Shown in pieces: positions 16,452 through 25,894 of a stretch of DNA of 52,491 bases (positions are counted from its first letter, which is position 1; the number at the start of each line of letters is the position of its first letter). Location of the stretch: contig CALBKW010000070.1 of the NCBI GenBank assembly GCA_937895785.1, positions 1-52,491 of the forward strand. Reading direction: 5' to 3'. The DNA is from an uncultured Candidatus Melainabacteria bacterium (GTDB lineage: Bacteria; Cyanobacteriota; Vampirovibrionia; Gastranaerophilales; Gastranaerophilaceae). A program made the translations under genes and the position numbers. The notes under the pieces were generated by a model. The model did no database searches and had not been told where the DNA came from. It worked only from the letters and a program-made list of their open reading frames with translations.

Positions 16452-18572
16452 ATGATTAAATTTAACTATAAACTTTGTGGAGTATGCATAGTTTTAGCAA
16501 TAATCGCAATAATGACTAAATCATTTGCTTTTGCAGCAAATGATTTCTTGGCGTATGTTAATCCGTCATCAAATGTAAAACCTGTATTGAGAAACAATAC
16601 AGCATCATCTCAAATGAGTTTATATGGTGACACAAGAATTACAAAGTCAAATGCAAAAGTTACATTAAGTTTAAAAAATTCCGATGTTCAACCCGTTTTG
16701 AGAATGTTTGCTGATAAAGCAGGTTTAAATATTGTATTCCACGAATCAGCAAAAGGTAGTGTTACTCTTGATTTGGTAAACGTACCTTTGAACGATGCGT
16801 TTAGAATGGTGTTACAAATTACAAACTTGACTTATTATTTAGATGGCAAAACTTTAGTTGTATCATCTTCTGATTTTGCCCGTTCAACAGGTTGGTCAAA
16901 ACAAACAATGACAACAATCCCTGTTAACTATGTTGATGCTGCAATGATTGCAAACTTCTTAAATCAAAATATATTTTCTAAAAACACTCCAGGTTTATCA
17001 AATTGGGATGTAGTAGTAACAAATGCAGTAGCCAATGAATTGTTAGTATTTGGTACTCCAAATGATGTTTCAATGGCTAAGAAAATTGTTGCTAAATTTG
17101 ATGTTCCACCAATTACAACAACATATACTTTAAAACATACAACTCCAGCTGAAATGGCGACATTAGTTTGTAATATGTTGAGAATGATTAATGGTGAAAC
17201 TGATGTTCAATCAGAAGCACAATCATGGGGTGAAGCTGCAAAAAATCAACAAGGTGGTGCTAATAACCAAAGACAAGGTGGTGCACAAGCTCAAAGAGGT
17301 GGTGCTACTGGTTTTGCTGCAAATATCCCATCTCAAAGAAAATTATTTGATTTTAGTAGCTTCCGTGGTAAAGGTGGTGTAGTAACAGGTTTTGCATCAT
17401 CTAGCGGTGGTTCAAGTGGTGGATCTTCATCAAGTGGTGGTTCTTCATCAGGTAGTGGTAGTTCAGGTTCTGGATTAAGCTTAGGTACAAATGTTGTAGC
17501 TTGTTCTGTAGACAAAGATGGTGTAACTACAGGTATTGAAGATTCTTCAGACTCATCTAGTAATGATAATAGTAGTAATAGTAGTAGCAGTTCAAATTCT
17601 AAAAATTCTGGTTCAACAAGCGCAAGTGATAGTATCAGAATGAGATCATTTGGTGACTTAAAAATGATTGTAAGCTACTTCCCACAAAGAGGTACTGTTC
17701 AAGTTACTGGTGGTTCAAAATCACAATTAAAGTTAATCAGTGATTTTATTAAAGAACAAGATGTTAAAATTCCTCAAGCATATCTAGATATTTCAGTTCT
17801 TGAATTATCAGAAGACGGTACAAAAACATTCTCAAATAGCTGGGGTATTGGTTCTCCAAACTTTGTAGCAGCGTTCTCAGGTCCTGATGGTACAACCGAT
17901 GTTGATCCGATTACATTTGGTCCTCAAAATAATCAATTTGCTAATTCTTATCCATCAATCAACGTTTATTGGTATATCAATTATGTTATTTTGAATAAAA
18001 AAGGTCGTGTAGTTGCAAATCCAAAAATTATGTTAACAAGCGGTCAACAATCTACAATTGACTTAACCGAAGATTATGTAGAAAAAGTAACTGCTGAAAT
18101 TATTACATCTTCAAGTGGTTCGGCTTCAGGCGTACAAAGAACTTATGATATTGGTAACGATATGGGCTTGCAATTTACAATCGTACCTTTCATCAGTCCA
18201 GACGGATATGTATCATTGAACATTGATGCTTCTTATAAAACATTAAAAGACCAACAAAAAGCTCAATTGGTTCAAGACGGTGTAACTGCAGAAGAACTTG
18301 TTGCAACATTATTAAATAACCGTTCAATTAACTTAAAGAACGTACGTATTAAAGACGGCGAAACTTTAGTTATTGGTGGTTTAATGAAAGAAAATGAATC
18401 AAAGAACGTAGGTAAAATACCGTTCTTGGGAGATATTCCTGTAATCGGTGTAGTATTCAGAAGTACATCAACACAAAAAACAAAATCAGAAATGCTTATT
18501 ATGTTAACTCCAAAAATCTTGAAGGATGCAGAAGATGTAGGTGTTGATTATAATAACGAAAATGATTTATAG
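16452..18572 (+). CDS. Secretin (PilQ/GspD family outer-membrane channel)
   Basis: 706 residues. A signal peptide (to about residue 29) is followed by an STN/N0-like domain (VQPVLRMFADKAGLNIVFHESAKGSVTLDLVNVPLNDAFRMVLQ, split here only by function), N1-type KH repeats (IPVNYVDAAMIANFLNQNIF), and a long Gly/Ser/Asn low-complexity spacer near 250-390. The C-terminal secretin domain has VVANPKIMLTSGQQSTI, QFTIVPFISPDGYV and VIGGLMKENESKNVGKIPFLGDIPVIGVVF. It forms the multimeric gate for pilus or substrate exit. The spacer is unusually long and simple in sequence. GGAGTAAGGA precedes the ATG. An outer membrane is implied. Confidence 0.92.
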   Translation: MIKFNYKLCGVCIVLAIIAIMTKSFAFAANDFLAYVNPSSNVKPVLRNNTASSQMSLYGDTRITKSNAKVTLSLKNSDVQPVLRMFADKAGLNIVFHESAKGSVTLDLVNVPLNDAFRMVLQITNLTYYLDGKTLVVSSSDFARSTGWSKQTMTTIPVNYVDAAMIANFLNQNIFSKNTPGLSNWDVVVTNAVANELLVFGTPNDVSMAKKIVAKFDVPPITTTYTLKHTTPAEMATLVCNMLRMINGETDVQSEAQSWGEAAKNQQGGANNQRQGGAQAQRGGATGFAANIPSQRKLFDFSSFRGKGGVVTGFASSSGGSSGGSSSSGGSSSGSGSSGSGLSLGTNVVACSVDKDGVTTGIEDSSDSSSNDNSSNSSSSSNSKNSGSTSASDSIRMRSFGDLKMIVSYFPQRGTVQVTGGSKSQLKLISDFIKEQDVKIPQAYLDISVLELSEDGTKTFSNSWGIGSPNFVAAFSGPDGTTDVDPITFGPQNNQFANSYPSINVYWYINYVILNKKGRVVANPKIMLTSGQQSTIDLTEDYVEKVTAEIITSSSGSASGVQRTYDIGNDMGLQFTIVPFISPDGYVSLNIDASYKTLKDQQKAQLVQDGVTAEELVATLLNNRSINLKNVRIKDGETLVIGGLMKENESKNVGKIPFLGDIPVIGVVFRSTSTQKTKSEMLIMLTPKILKDAEDVGVDYNNENDL

Positions 18573-18586
18573 ACACATAAAAAAAT

Positions 18587-20602
18587 ATGAATGAACAATT
18601 AGTAAAACTAAAGACAAGCATTAATAATGATGTTATTTCGAAGTTCGATTTACAAGTTTTAGAAGATTTGAGATTTGTACCTATCGATATTCAGAATAAC
18701 ACATTATTTGCTGTAATTAGTGCTGATTCAGTCAAAGAAAAAGTGTCTAAATTAGTAATGGATACTTTTCAGTGTAATACGAAATATTATCAGGTATCAC
18801 AACACGAATTTAATGATTTTTTAGTTGGTCTTGTACAAGACATGGTGCCTAATGCACAAGCAATGCCTCATAATGCATCAATGCCTAAAAAGAAAATTGG
18901 TGAAATTTTAATTGAATCTGGTGCGATTACAGATGTTCAATTAATTGAGGCCTTGGCTGAAAGTAAAAAAATGGCAATGCCTTTAGGTTCAACTTTGTAC
19001 TCATTAGGCTTTATTACATTGGAACAATTAAAAGCTGCATTGCATAAACAACAAGGTTATGATGTTGTTACTGCAGAGATGATGAGAAATCAAAGCAAGT
19101 ACATTGCACTATTACCTGAAGATTTCATTAAAGCAAATAAAGTAATTCCACTTACATCTGATGGAAAATCAATCAGTGTAGGTATGGTTGATCCAAGTGA
19201 TACCAATGTTTTAAAAGACATTGTATATTTGACAGGTCAAACTCCAAAAGCGTATTTGATGACTCACATTGAGTTTAATAACGCTATTAACAAATATTTT
19301 TCTACTGCAAAACAAGAAACTCGTAAAATCATGAAAAAACTTGAGCAAGATGCTCAAGCTCTTGATATGGAAGATTCAATTTGGGATCAAATTGAAAAAG
19401 AACTGCAAGATTCATCGGGTACTGTTGCTCAGTTAGTAAACAAAATTATATCAGATGCGATTGATTCTCATGCATCAGATATTCATATTGAACCAAGACT
19501 TTCAAACCACATTGTAAGATACCGTATCGATGGTATTCTAAGAGAGGTAATTGAAATTCCAGCCAAAGTTGAAATGGCTGTAATTACTCGTTTTAAAGTT
19601 TTAGCAAGAATGAACATTGCAGAACACAGAAGACCTCAAGATGGTAGCTTTACTATTAAGATAAAAGGTAAAACTTACGACTTCCGTATTAACGCATTAC
19701 CTGTAAGTGGAAAAGAAAAGATTGTAATCCGTGTACTTGCTCCTCCTGTAAGTTTTGACTCAACAAGGAAAGAGTTAGAAATCGAAGGTGCTACAGAGCA
19801 CGATTTGGAAATTATTAATAAGATGATTGCCTCTCCAAATGGCATTATTTTGACATCAGGTCCAACTGGTTCAGGTAAAACAACAACCTTGTTCTCGTTA
19901 TTGAAAGTATTGAACACAGAAGATGTAAACATTACTACAATTGAAGATCCCGTCGAAATTAAATTGGAAGGTGTTAACCAATCTCAAGTAAATACAAAAG
20001 CTGGTATTACATTTGCGTTTTGTATGAGAGCAATTTTAAGACAAGACCCTGATATTATCCTTGTTGGTGAAATTCGTGACTACGAAACACTAGAGGTAGC
20101 TATCTCTGCTGCCTTAACTGGTCACTTGGTATTAAGTACGGTCCACACAAACTCAGCTTCAGCAACAGTTACTCGTTTGATTGAAATGGGTGCAAAAGAC
20201 TACTTAATTTCTTCAACATTAACTGGTGTAATTGCTCAACGTCTTGTAAGAAAGTTATGCAGATGTAAACAAGAATATTATCCAACTCATGCCGAAGCAG
20301 CTCAAATATTGATGGATGAAGATGATATTCAAAAATTGATGAAAACAAAACTTTATAAGCCTACAGGTTGCCAAGAATGTAACATGACAGGTTATAAAGG
20401 TCGTTTAGGTGTATTTGAAATTTTACCTATAACAAAAGAAATTAAAAAACTTATTTCACAAGGTGCACACGACATTGAGATTGAAGATGCTGCAGTTGCT
20501 TGTGGTATGAAAACCTTAAACCAAGCTTGCTTTGGTCATATTTTGAATGGGGAAACGACAATTGACGAATTTGTCCGTGTATTAGGTCTTGCAAGTGAAT
20601 AG
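18587..20602 (+). CDS. PilB/GspE-type assembly ATPase
   Basis: 671 residues. An MshEN/GspE_N-type domain near 100-165 (KKIGEILIESGAITDVQLIEAL and a second half PLGSTLYSLGFITLEQLKAAL) is followed by the N2 domain (SDIHIEPR, YRIDGILRE) and the ATPase domain with Walker A GPTGSGKTT (425-433). It also has the Asp box TIEDPVEI, Walker B DPDIILVGEIRD, the His box STVHTNSA and a tetracysteine site (CRCK and CQEC) as in GspE. It powers pilus or pseudopilus assembly at the inner membrane. The gap to the secretin is 14 nt with no clear binding site, suggesting coupling. The MshEN-like region may bind c-di-GMP. Confidence 0.93.
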   Translation: MNEQLVKLKTSINNDVISKFDLQVLEDLRFVPIDIQNNTLFAVISADSVKEKVSKLVMDTFQCNTKYYQVSQHEFNDFLVGLVQDMVPNAQAMPHNASMPKKKIGEILIESGAITDVQLIEALAESKKMAMPLGSTLYSLGFITLEQLKAALHKQQGYDVVTAEMMRNQSKYIALLPEDFIKANKVIPLTSDGKSISVGMVDPSDTNVLKDIVYLTGQTPKAYLMTHIEFNNAINKYFSTAKQETRKIMKKLEQDAQALDMEDSIWDQIEKELQDSSGTVAQLVNKIISDAIDSHASDIHIEPRLSNHIVRYRIDGILREVIEIPAKVEMAVITRFKVLARMNIAEHRRPQDGSFTIKIKGKTYDFRINALPVSGKEKIVIRVLAPPVSFDSTRKELEIEGATEHDLEIINKMIASPNGIILTSGPTGSGKTTTLFSLLKVLNTEDVNITTIEDPVEIKLEGVNQSQVNTKAGITFAFCMRAILRQDPDIILVGEIRDYETLEVAISAALTGHLVLSTVHTNSASATVTRLIEMGAKDYLISSTLTGVIAQRLVRKLCRCKQEYYPTHAEAAQILMDEDDIQKLMKTKLYKPTGCQECNMTGYKGRLGVFEILPITKEIKKLISQGAHDIEIEDAAVACGMKTLNQACFGHILNGETTIDEFVRVLGLASE

Positions 20603-20612
20603 AGGTTAATAT

Positions 20613-21818
20613 ATGCCAGTATATAATTATGTAGCTTTAAAAAATAACAAAGACATTGTAAGAGGTAAGGTTGAAGCAGAAAACCACAAAGAAGCGCGTT
20701 CAATCATTCGTAAGATGTCTTTGCTTCCAACTCAAATTTCTGAAGACGTAAAAGCTAGCAGCGGAACAATTGTTGCTAAAAAGCTTCAAAAAATGTCTTT
20801 GCAAGATAAGATTGATTTTACTTCGACTTTCCAAATTCTGGTTCAATCTGGTATTCCTGTAATTGAAGCCTTAATGTTCTTGGAAAATGATGCTGCAAAA
20901 GCAAAATTAAGAAATATCGCAAAAGAATTAAGACGACAAATTATTGCAGGTTCAACTTTCGCAGATACAATTGCAAAATATCCAAAAATCTTTGGTCAGA
21001 TTTATATCGGTCTAGTTAGAGCTGGTGAAGATTCAGGGGAATTGGAAAAAACCTTGGAACGTTTGTTAGAACTTCAAAAGAAAGAAGCTGCAATTAAAGG
21101 TAAAGTAATTGGGACTTTAATGTATCCAGCTTTCGTAATTGTATTGGCAATTGTTATTGTAACAATCATGTTAGTGTTTGTATTCCCAGCATTTAAAGAT
21201 ATGTTTGATAATTTGGGTAAAGAATTGCCTCCAATTACCGCATTTTTGATGAATATCGGTTTGACATTAAGAACTTATTGGATTTTAATTCCAGTAATAT
21301 TTATTTCTTTGGCAGCATCTGTTTATACAGCGTTTGCATGGCAAACTTCAAAACGATTAATAGATAAGTATGTTTTGAAAGTACCTTTACTTTCAGCATT
21401 AATTGAATATTCAAACTTCTCAAACTTCGTTGCGGTAATGCAAGTTGCTTATGAGGCAGGTATTCCAATTATTGACTGTTTATATTTGTCAAATATTACA
21501 TTAACAAACTTTGTACTACAAACAAAATTGACTGAAGCAACGGCGAAAGTACAACAAGGTCAACACTTGTCATTGGCGTTAAGATCTGTTGGTGTTATGC
21601 CTAAGATGATTTTATTTATGATTGCAACAGGTGAACAATCTGGTCGTTTAGGTGATATGTTGTATCAAGCTACAGTCTTTATTGATAAAAAGTTAGATGC
21701 AATTATTGATACATTAACAAAAATGATTGAACCATTAATGTTAATTGTTATTGGTGGTATCGTACTTGTATTGGCGTTAGCTTTGTACTTGCCACTATTC
21801 AGTTCTTACTCAGCATAA
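20613..21818 (+). CDS. PilC/GspF-type inner-membrane platform protein
   Basis: 401 residues with the family layout of two T2SSF domains. The first helical bundle is KIDFTSTFQILVQSGIPVIEAL with RAGEDSGELEKTLERL. Membrane spans follow near 170-195 and 220-245. The second bundle is FSNFVAVMQVAYEAGIPIIDCL with ATGEQSGRLGDML, and the C-terminal span is LMLIVIGGIVLVLALALYLPLF. It interacts with the PilB ATPase encoded 10 nt upstream. AGAGG is 5 nt before the ATG. Confidence 0.93.
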   Translation: MPVYNYVALKNNKDIVRGKVEAENHKEARSIIRKMSLLPTQISEDVKASSGTIVAKKLQKMSLQDKIDFTSTFQILVQSGIPVIEALMFLENDAAKAKLRNIAKELRRQIIAGSTFADTIAKYPKIFGQIYIGLVRAGEDSGELEKTLERLLELQKKEAAIKGKVIGTLMYPAFVIVLAIVIVTIMLVFVFPAFKDMFDNLGKELPPITAFLMNIGLTLRTYWILIPVIFISLAASVYTAFAWQTSKRLIDKYVLKVPLLSALIEYSNFSNFVAVMQVAYEAGIPIIDCLYLSNITLTNFVLQTKLTEATAKVQQGQHLSLALRSVGVMPKMILFMIATGEQSGRLGDMLYQATVFIDKKLDAIIDTLTKMIEPLMLIVIGGIVLVLALALYLPLFSSYSA

Positions 21819-21837
21819 AAAATAAAGGATAATAAAA

Positions 21838-22158
21838 ATGGTAGATAGCGAAGAATTTAATATGAATAAATCTAAATCAGTTTCTATGACGGAAGATTTT
21901 ACTTCTGGTGTATGGTCTGAAAAGGTTTTGGTTATAACTCAAGATTACGAAATCAGAGGATATGTGTTTATGCCTAAAACAGGTAAAAAGAACAGAGTTC
22001 TTTCTGATATCTTAAATGGTGTAAAACGTTTCGTAGCAATTAAGGATTGTGAAATTAAGCACAGATTAATTCCAGAAAGAAGAACTGAATATCATAATTT
22101 CTTACAATTAAATTTAAGTTCAATAATTTTATTACGTCCGGTGGCAGATGAAAACTAA
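21838..22158 (+). CDS. Small conserved protein following the pilus operon
   Basis: 106 residues, soluble, no signal peptide. The core is VLVITQDYEIRGYVFMPKTGKKNRVLSDILN then KRFVAIKDCEI, a compact beta-rich pattern I associate with an uncharacterised cyanobacteria/Melainabacteria family of proteins (DUF6812-like by memory, not verified). AAAGGAT lies 8 nt before the ATG, 20 nt after pilC, and it overlaps the next gene by 11 nt, so it is part of the pilus transcript. A regulatory or pilus-accessory role is possible from context only. Confidence 0.6.
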   Translation: MVDSEEFNMNKSKSVSMTEDFTSGVWSEKVLVITQDYEIRGYVFMPKTGKKNRVLSDILNGVKRFVAIKDCEIKHRLIPERRTEYHNFLQLNLSSIILLRPVADEN

Positions 22159-22981
22159 GAAAACATACGTCATAACAGGTGCAACATCTGGTATTGGATA
22201 TGAAACACTAAAAGAATTTTCAAAAGAAAATATCGTTTTTGCAGGGTATAGAAATTCTAATTTGTTAGACAAATTAACAAACTTAGGTGAGAATGTTATT
22301 CCGTTTTATATTGATATGAATGATGATAATTCTATTATTGAAGCGGGAAAATTTATTGCAAGTAAAACTCAGCATGTAGACACTATGTTTAACATTGCAG
22401 GTTGTGTTGTTGCAGGTGCTATGGAAAATTTAGATGTTAACAAGTTGAGAATGCAGTTTAATGTTAACACATTTTCTCATATTGAATTTACTCAACAGTT
22501 ATTGCACGCAAATTTATTAGAAAATAGTAGAATTATCAATATAAGTTCAATGGCCAGTTTTGCTGTATTTCCTTATGTTGCACCTTATTGTGCATCAAAA
22601 AGAGCATTAGATATATTGTTTAACATAATGCAAGTTGAATATGGTGACAAGATTAAAGTTATTTCGATAAAACCAGGGGTGATAGCAACTCCATTATGGG
22701 ACAAATCTGTAGAAGGTAATAAAGATACACTTTTGAATGATAAAAAGTACGAAAAAGCCTATAACTATTTAAGAAATAACGCACTCTCTAACGGTAAAAA
22801 TGGTTTGAATGTAAAAGAGGTTATAAAAGTTCTAAAAAAAGCAGATAGGGCAAAACATCCTAAAACGTCTTATACTGTCGGAAAAGATGCTTTTGTTGCG
22901 TCATTTTTTTCAAAATTACCACAGGCTCTAATTAATAAAATTTTGAGAATTGGCATAAAGCTAAAAATTTATAATAATTAA
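22148..22981 (+). CDS. Short-chain dehydrogenase/reductase (SDR)
   Basis: 277 residues of classical SDR type. It has the nucleotide-binding TGATSGIG near residue 10, the NIAG motif (usually NNAG), INISSMASF holding the catalytic Ser, and YCASK (Tyr147, Lys151). IKPGVIATPLW follows. The substrate is unknown. The start lies inside the preceding gene (11-nt overlap). Its 3' end overlaps the convergent DegT-like gene by 4 bp with no terminator between. It is at the tail of the pilus operon but need not share its function. Confidence 0.88.
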   Translation: MKTKKTYVITGATSGIGYETLKEFSKENIVFAGYRNSNLLDKLTNLGENVIPFYIDMNDDNSIIEAGKFIASKTQHVDTMFNIAGCVVAGAMENLDVNKLRMQFNVNTFSHIEFTQQLLHANLLENSRIINISSMASFAVFPYVAPYCASKRALDILFNIMQVEYGDKIKVISIKPGVIATPLWDKSVEGNKDTLLNDKKYEKAYNYLRNNALSNGKNGLNVKEVIKVLKKADRAKHPKTSYTVGKDAFVASFFSKLPQALINKILRIGIKLKIYNN

Positions 22982-23781
22982 AATAAAGGAACAGGTATAA
23001 GATACTTATAAAAATGGTATTCATCAAATGTTTTTGGTAAACCTTCCCAGTATCGGTATATTAATAAACCTTGTTTTTCAAGGTCATAGCCGACTCGTTC
23101 GTCTTGAGTGTAGTAAGGATATACAAAAGGGATTTCACCGTCTTCAAGTCTAAATCCAAGTTCGTTTTTTGTGCCAAAACGTTGTGCGTATTGGGTAAAA
23201 TTGTTTAGCCTCCAAGTTTTTTCCTGTTCAAAGTTTACAGTACTCATAACTTTCTCAGTTGTTTTGGACATATACATTAAAGGCTGTGCATCTAATCTTA
23301 ATTCATTTTTTACAATTTTTTCGTAATCCATACTTTCATCAACTTCATAATCAGGTGCAGTCTTAAATGGAAAGTCTAAAACTTTTTCCGTATAAAGGTA
23401 TGCACCATCATTTACACCATAATGAGGTTGAAAAAATTTTCTAAGTGATGAAAAAGATGCTATTCCCATTGGTTCAGCAAAAAATGCGTGAGCGTTGTCA
23501 ACAATTAAATTGGTATACTTTTTCGCCAATATTTTAACATTTTTGGTGCAAATACCAAAATAGTTTGGGTACAAAATAAAATCGTCAAACTTAAACTTGC
23601 CAACAGGCATGAAATGTTGGTCAATGTGGTAGTAAGAAATTTTGCAAAATTCTTTTTTTAAAATATTTTTTATACTAGGACAAATATAGTAAGGTATATG
23701 AATTTCAGGTATTTTGTAGGCTCTAATTATATACCTTAGACAATTTCTTGCAGTATTTAACTTTATAAGATGCTTTGGCAA
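22978..23781 (-). CDS. Diverged DegT/DnrJ/EryC1-like PLP-fold protein
   Basis: 267 residues starting at TTG, directly after the pgeF stop (TAA TTG), with AGAGG just upstream. The sequence keeps the fold-type I pattern of DegT-like sugar aminotransferases: a start of LIKLNTARNCLRYIIRAYKI, then FILYPNYFG, NLIVDNAHAFF with the PLP-binding Asp, and ASFSSLRKFF holding the likely PLP lysine before NDGAYLY. It is shorter than usual (350-400) and appears to lack part of the C-terminal domain. It may make or modify an activated sugar, or may be inactive. Overlaps the SDR gene end by 4 bp. Confidence 0.65.
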   Translation of the reverse strand: MPKHLIKLNTARNCLRYIIRAYKIPEIHIPYYICPSIKNILKKEFCKISYYHIDQHFMPVGKFKFDDFILYPNYFGICTKNVKILAKKYTNLIVDNAHAFFAEPMGIASFSSLRKFFQPHYGVNDGAYLYTEKVLDFPFKTAPDYEVDESMDYEKIVKNELRLDAQPLMYMSKTTEKVMSTVNFEQEKTWRLNNFTQYAQRFGTKNELGFRLEDGEIPFVYPYYTQDERVGYDLEKQGLLIYRYWEGLPKTFDEYHFYKYLIPVPLF

Positions 23782-24525
23782 TTATCTGTCCTCTAGCTTA
23801 ATAATAGCGCTATGCCTGTTAGTTGTGCCACCTTCTTTTCTATAAGAATAAAACAAATCGTTGTTGCAAGATGTACAATAAGGGCAAACATCAATATATT
23901 TAACACCGATTTCTTCAAGTTGACGTTTGTTGATTTCTTTTAAGTTAACGTATATTTTTCCGTCCTTTATTTCATAAAGTCCTTTGTTATTTTTTACAGA
24001 AACCATACTCATATTGAATACATCTTCTTTTACTTCGTAACAACATACTGAAATAGCTGGACCAATTGCAACACGTACATCTCTGATGTCTGTATCAAAA
24101 TCGTCCATCATTTTTAATATAGTTTTTGTTCCGATTCTTCCAACTGTACCCTTCCAACCTGCATGAATTACTGCTCCAATATTTTGCTTTTTATCGTATG
24201 CAATAAGAGGTGTGCAGTCCGCAAAATTCAAAAATACTGCTTGTTCATGATTAGTTAGAATTAGTGCATCAGCTTCAGGATAAAATGTTTTCCCTAATTC
24301 AGCAACTGCAACTGTATCGGTATGGCGTTGTTCTGGATAGATAAAATTTTCGGGAGTAACACCTAATTCTTCGCAAAACATCTTTCTGTTTTCTTCAACA
24401 ATACTTTGCATTTCCGGTTCTTTTGATTTTATAGGGCATTCTCGAGTTGTAAAGTAATGAGTTAAACCTTCTAAAATGTCAGTTTTCATCACTGTTTTGC
24501 CGTGTAATTTATCTAAATAGAACAT
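23782..24525 (-). CDS. pgeF: Laccase-domain purine nucleoside phosphorylase, YfiH/PgeF family
   Basis: 247 residues. The family's metal site motifs are clear: YPEQRHTDTV, FLNFADCTPLI, HAGWKGTVG and GPAISVCCYEV. Characterised homologs (YfiH, human LACC1) act on purine nucleosides, and PgeF has been linked to peptidoglycan editing in E. coli. It overlaps trmFO by 13 nt and is followed without a gap by the DegT-like gene, so the three form one operon. GGAG lies 8 nt before the ATG, inside trmFO. Confidence 0.9.
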   Translation of the reverse strand: MFYLDKLHGKTVMKTDILEGLTHYFTTRECPIKSKEPEMQSIVEENRKMFCEELGVTPENFIYPEQRHTDTVAVAELGKTFYPEADALILTNHEQAVFLNFADCTPLIAYDKKQNIGAVIHAGWKGTVGRIGTKTILKMMDDFDTDIRDVRVAIGPAISVCCYEVKEDVFNMSMVSVKNNKGLYEIKDGKIYVNLKEINKRQLEEIGVKYIDVCPYCTSCNNDLFYSYRKEGGTTNRHSAIIKLEDR

Positions 24526-25826
24526 AAATACTCCTTCAATACTTCAATTGAACGCTTTGACAATAGTTCATTTTTTAATTTCTTATTTTTTCTTTCTTTT
24601 TTAGGTAATTCAATTGGTGTAACAACAGCCCAATTAGAGTTCATAGGCTGAAAATGTTTTAATTCACTTGTAGAAATGTAGTTGCAAAGCGCTCCAAGCA
24701 TAGTTTCTTGCGGTAATTTCATTAATTCTTTACCCTCAAGTTGTCTAGCCATATTTAATCCTGCAAGTAAACCTGTTGCGATAGATTCAGTGTAACCTTC
24801 GACACCAGTAATTTGCCCCGCAAAGAACAAGTTTTCTCGGTTTCTAGTGTTTAATGTTGCATTTAAAATTTGAGGACTGTTTATAAATGTATTTCTGTGC
24901 ATAACACCGTATCGTACGATATTAGCGTTTTCTAGCCCTGGAATAGAATGGATTAATTCTTTTTGAGCCCCCCATTTTAGATTAGTTTGGAAGCCAACAA
25001 GATTAAATAAGCTTTTTGCAGCATCGTCTTGTCTTAGTTGAACTACCGCCCAATTTTCAATTCCTGTCCGTTTGTCAACTAAACCAACAGGTTTCATTGG
25101 ACCAAAACGTAACGTATCAACACCTCTTGATGCTAAAACTTCAACTGGTAAGCAACTTTCAAAGAATTTTGCATTTTTTTCAAACTCTTTCAATTCAATA
25201 CGTTCTGCATTTACAAGTATATCGTAAAATTTTGCATATTGTTCTTTATCCATTGGGCAGTTAATATATGAAGCTTCGCCTTTGTCGTAGCGACTTGCCC
25301 AAAAAGCGATGTCAAAATTAATACTGTCTTTTTCAACAATAGGCGCAATTGCATCAAAAAAGTGCAAGTGATCAGATTTTGTAAATTCTTGAATTTTATT
25401 TGCTAAATTGTCACTTGTTAATGGACCAGATGCAACAATGACAGGCTTATCTGTCGGAATTTCTTTTAATTCTTCTCTAATAAGTTCAATATTTTCATTG
25501 TTTTCGATTAATTCTGTAACTTTTTTGCTGAATCCTACACGGTCAATAGCTAGAGCGTTTCCTGCTGGAACTCTACATTCATTCGCAATTTTAATTAGTT
25601 CTCCGCCTAATTCTTGCATTTCAGCTTTTAATAAACCGCTGGCATTAGTGATATCAGCAGAACCTAGTGAATTTGAGCATACAAATTCTGCACAATTTTC
25701 TGTAACGTGTGCACCAGTTGTTTTTTCTGGACGCATCTCATATAATTTAACTTTGATATTTCTTTTTGCTAGTTGTAATGCGGCTTCTGAGCCTGCAAGT
25801 CCAGCACCAATAATAATTACTTCCAT
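24513..25826 (-). CDS. trmFO: Folate-dependent tRNA (m5U54) methyltransferase TrmFO
   Basis: 437 residues. The FAD motif is GAGLAG at residues 7-12. Family signatures follow: YEMRPEKTTGAH, CSNSLGS, AGLLKAEM, RVPAGNALAIDR and, near the C-terminus, FFAGQITGVEGYTESIATGLLAG. It makes ribothymidine in the T-loop using methylene-tetrahydrofolate and FADH2, in place of the SAM-dependent TrmA. Length is normal. The promoter is strong, its -10 ends 6 nt before the ATG and no ribosome binding site is present, so the mRNA is a candidate leaderless one. Confidence 0.95.
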   Translation of the reverse strand: MEVIIIGAGLAGSEAALQLAKRNIKVKLYEMRPEKTTGAHVTENCAEFVCSNSLGSADITNASGLLKAEMQELGGELIKIANECRVPAGNALAIDRVGFSKKVTELIENNENIELIREELKEIPTDKPVIVASGPLTSDNLANKIQEFTKSDHLHFFDAIAPIVEKDSINFDIAFWASRYDKGEASYINCPMDKEQYAKFYDILVNAERIELKEFEKNAKFFESCLPVEVLASRGVDTLRFGPMKPVGLVDKRTGIENWAVVQLRQDDAAKSLFNLVGFQTNLKWGAQKELIHSIPGLENANIVRYGVMHRNTFINSPQILNATLNTRNRENLFFAGQITGVEGYTESIATGLLAGLNMARQLEGKELMKLPQETMLGALCNYISTSELKHFQPMNSNWAVVTPIELPKKERKNKKLKNELLSKRSIEVLKEYLCSI

Positions 25827-25832
25827 AAGATA

Positions 25833-25861
25833 AGTATAAAATAAAAATATTTGTTGTACAA
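25833..25861 (-). promoter_or_regulatory. trmFO promoter, shares its -35 with the wecB promoter
   Basis: Minus strand TTGTAC (25861-25856), 17-nt spacer, TATACT (25838-25833), then six bases to the ATG at 25826. The -35 is one half of the palindrome TTGTACAA. Confidence 0.7.
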
Positions 25862-25881
25862 TGGATATAGCGAATTATAAA
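25854..25881 (+). promoter_or_regulatory. wecB promoter, shares its -35 with the trmFO promoter
   Basis: TTGTAC (25854-25859), 16-nt spacer, TATAAA (25876-25881). Its -35 overlaps the trmFO -35 inside TTGTACAA, so one RNA polymerase would exclude the other. Confidence 0.6.
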
Positions 25882-25894
25882 CGTGAGAGTAAAA

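Noticed and set aside
17400..17640. Frameshift or foreign insert in the secretin (Gly/Ser/Asn run)
   Set aside because: The frame is continuous and secretin motifs follow on; it is a low-complexity spacer.
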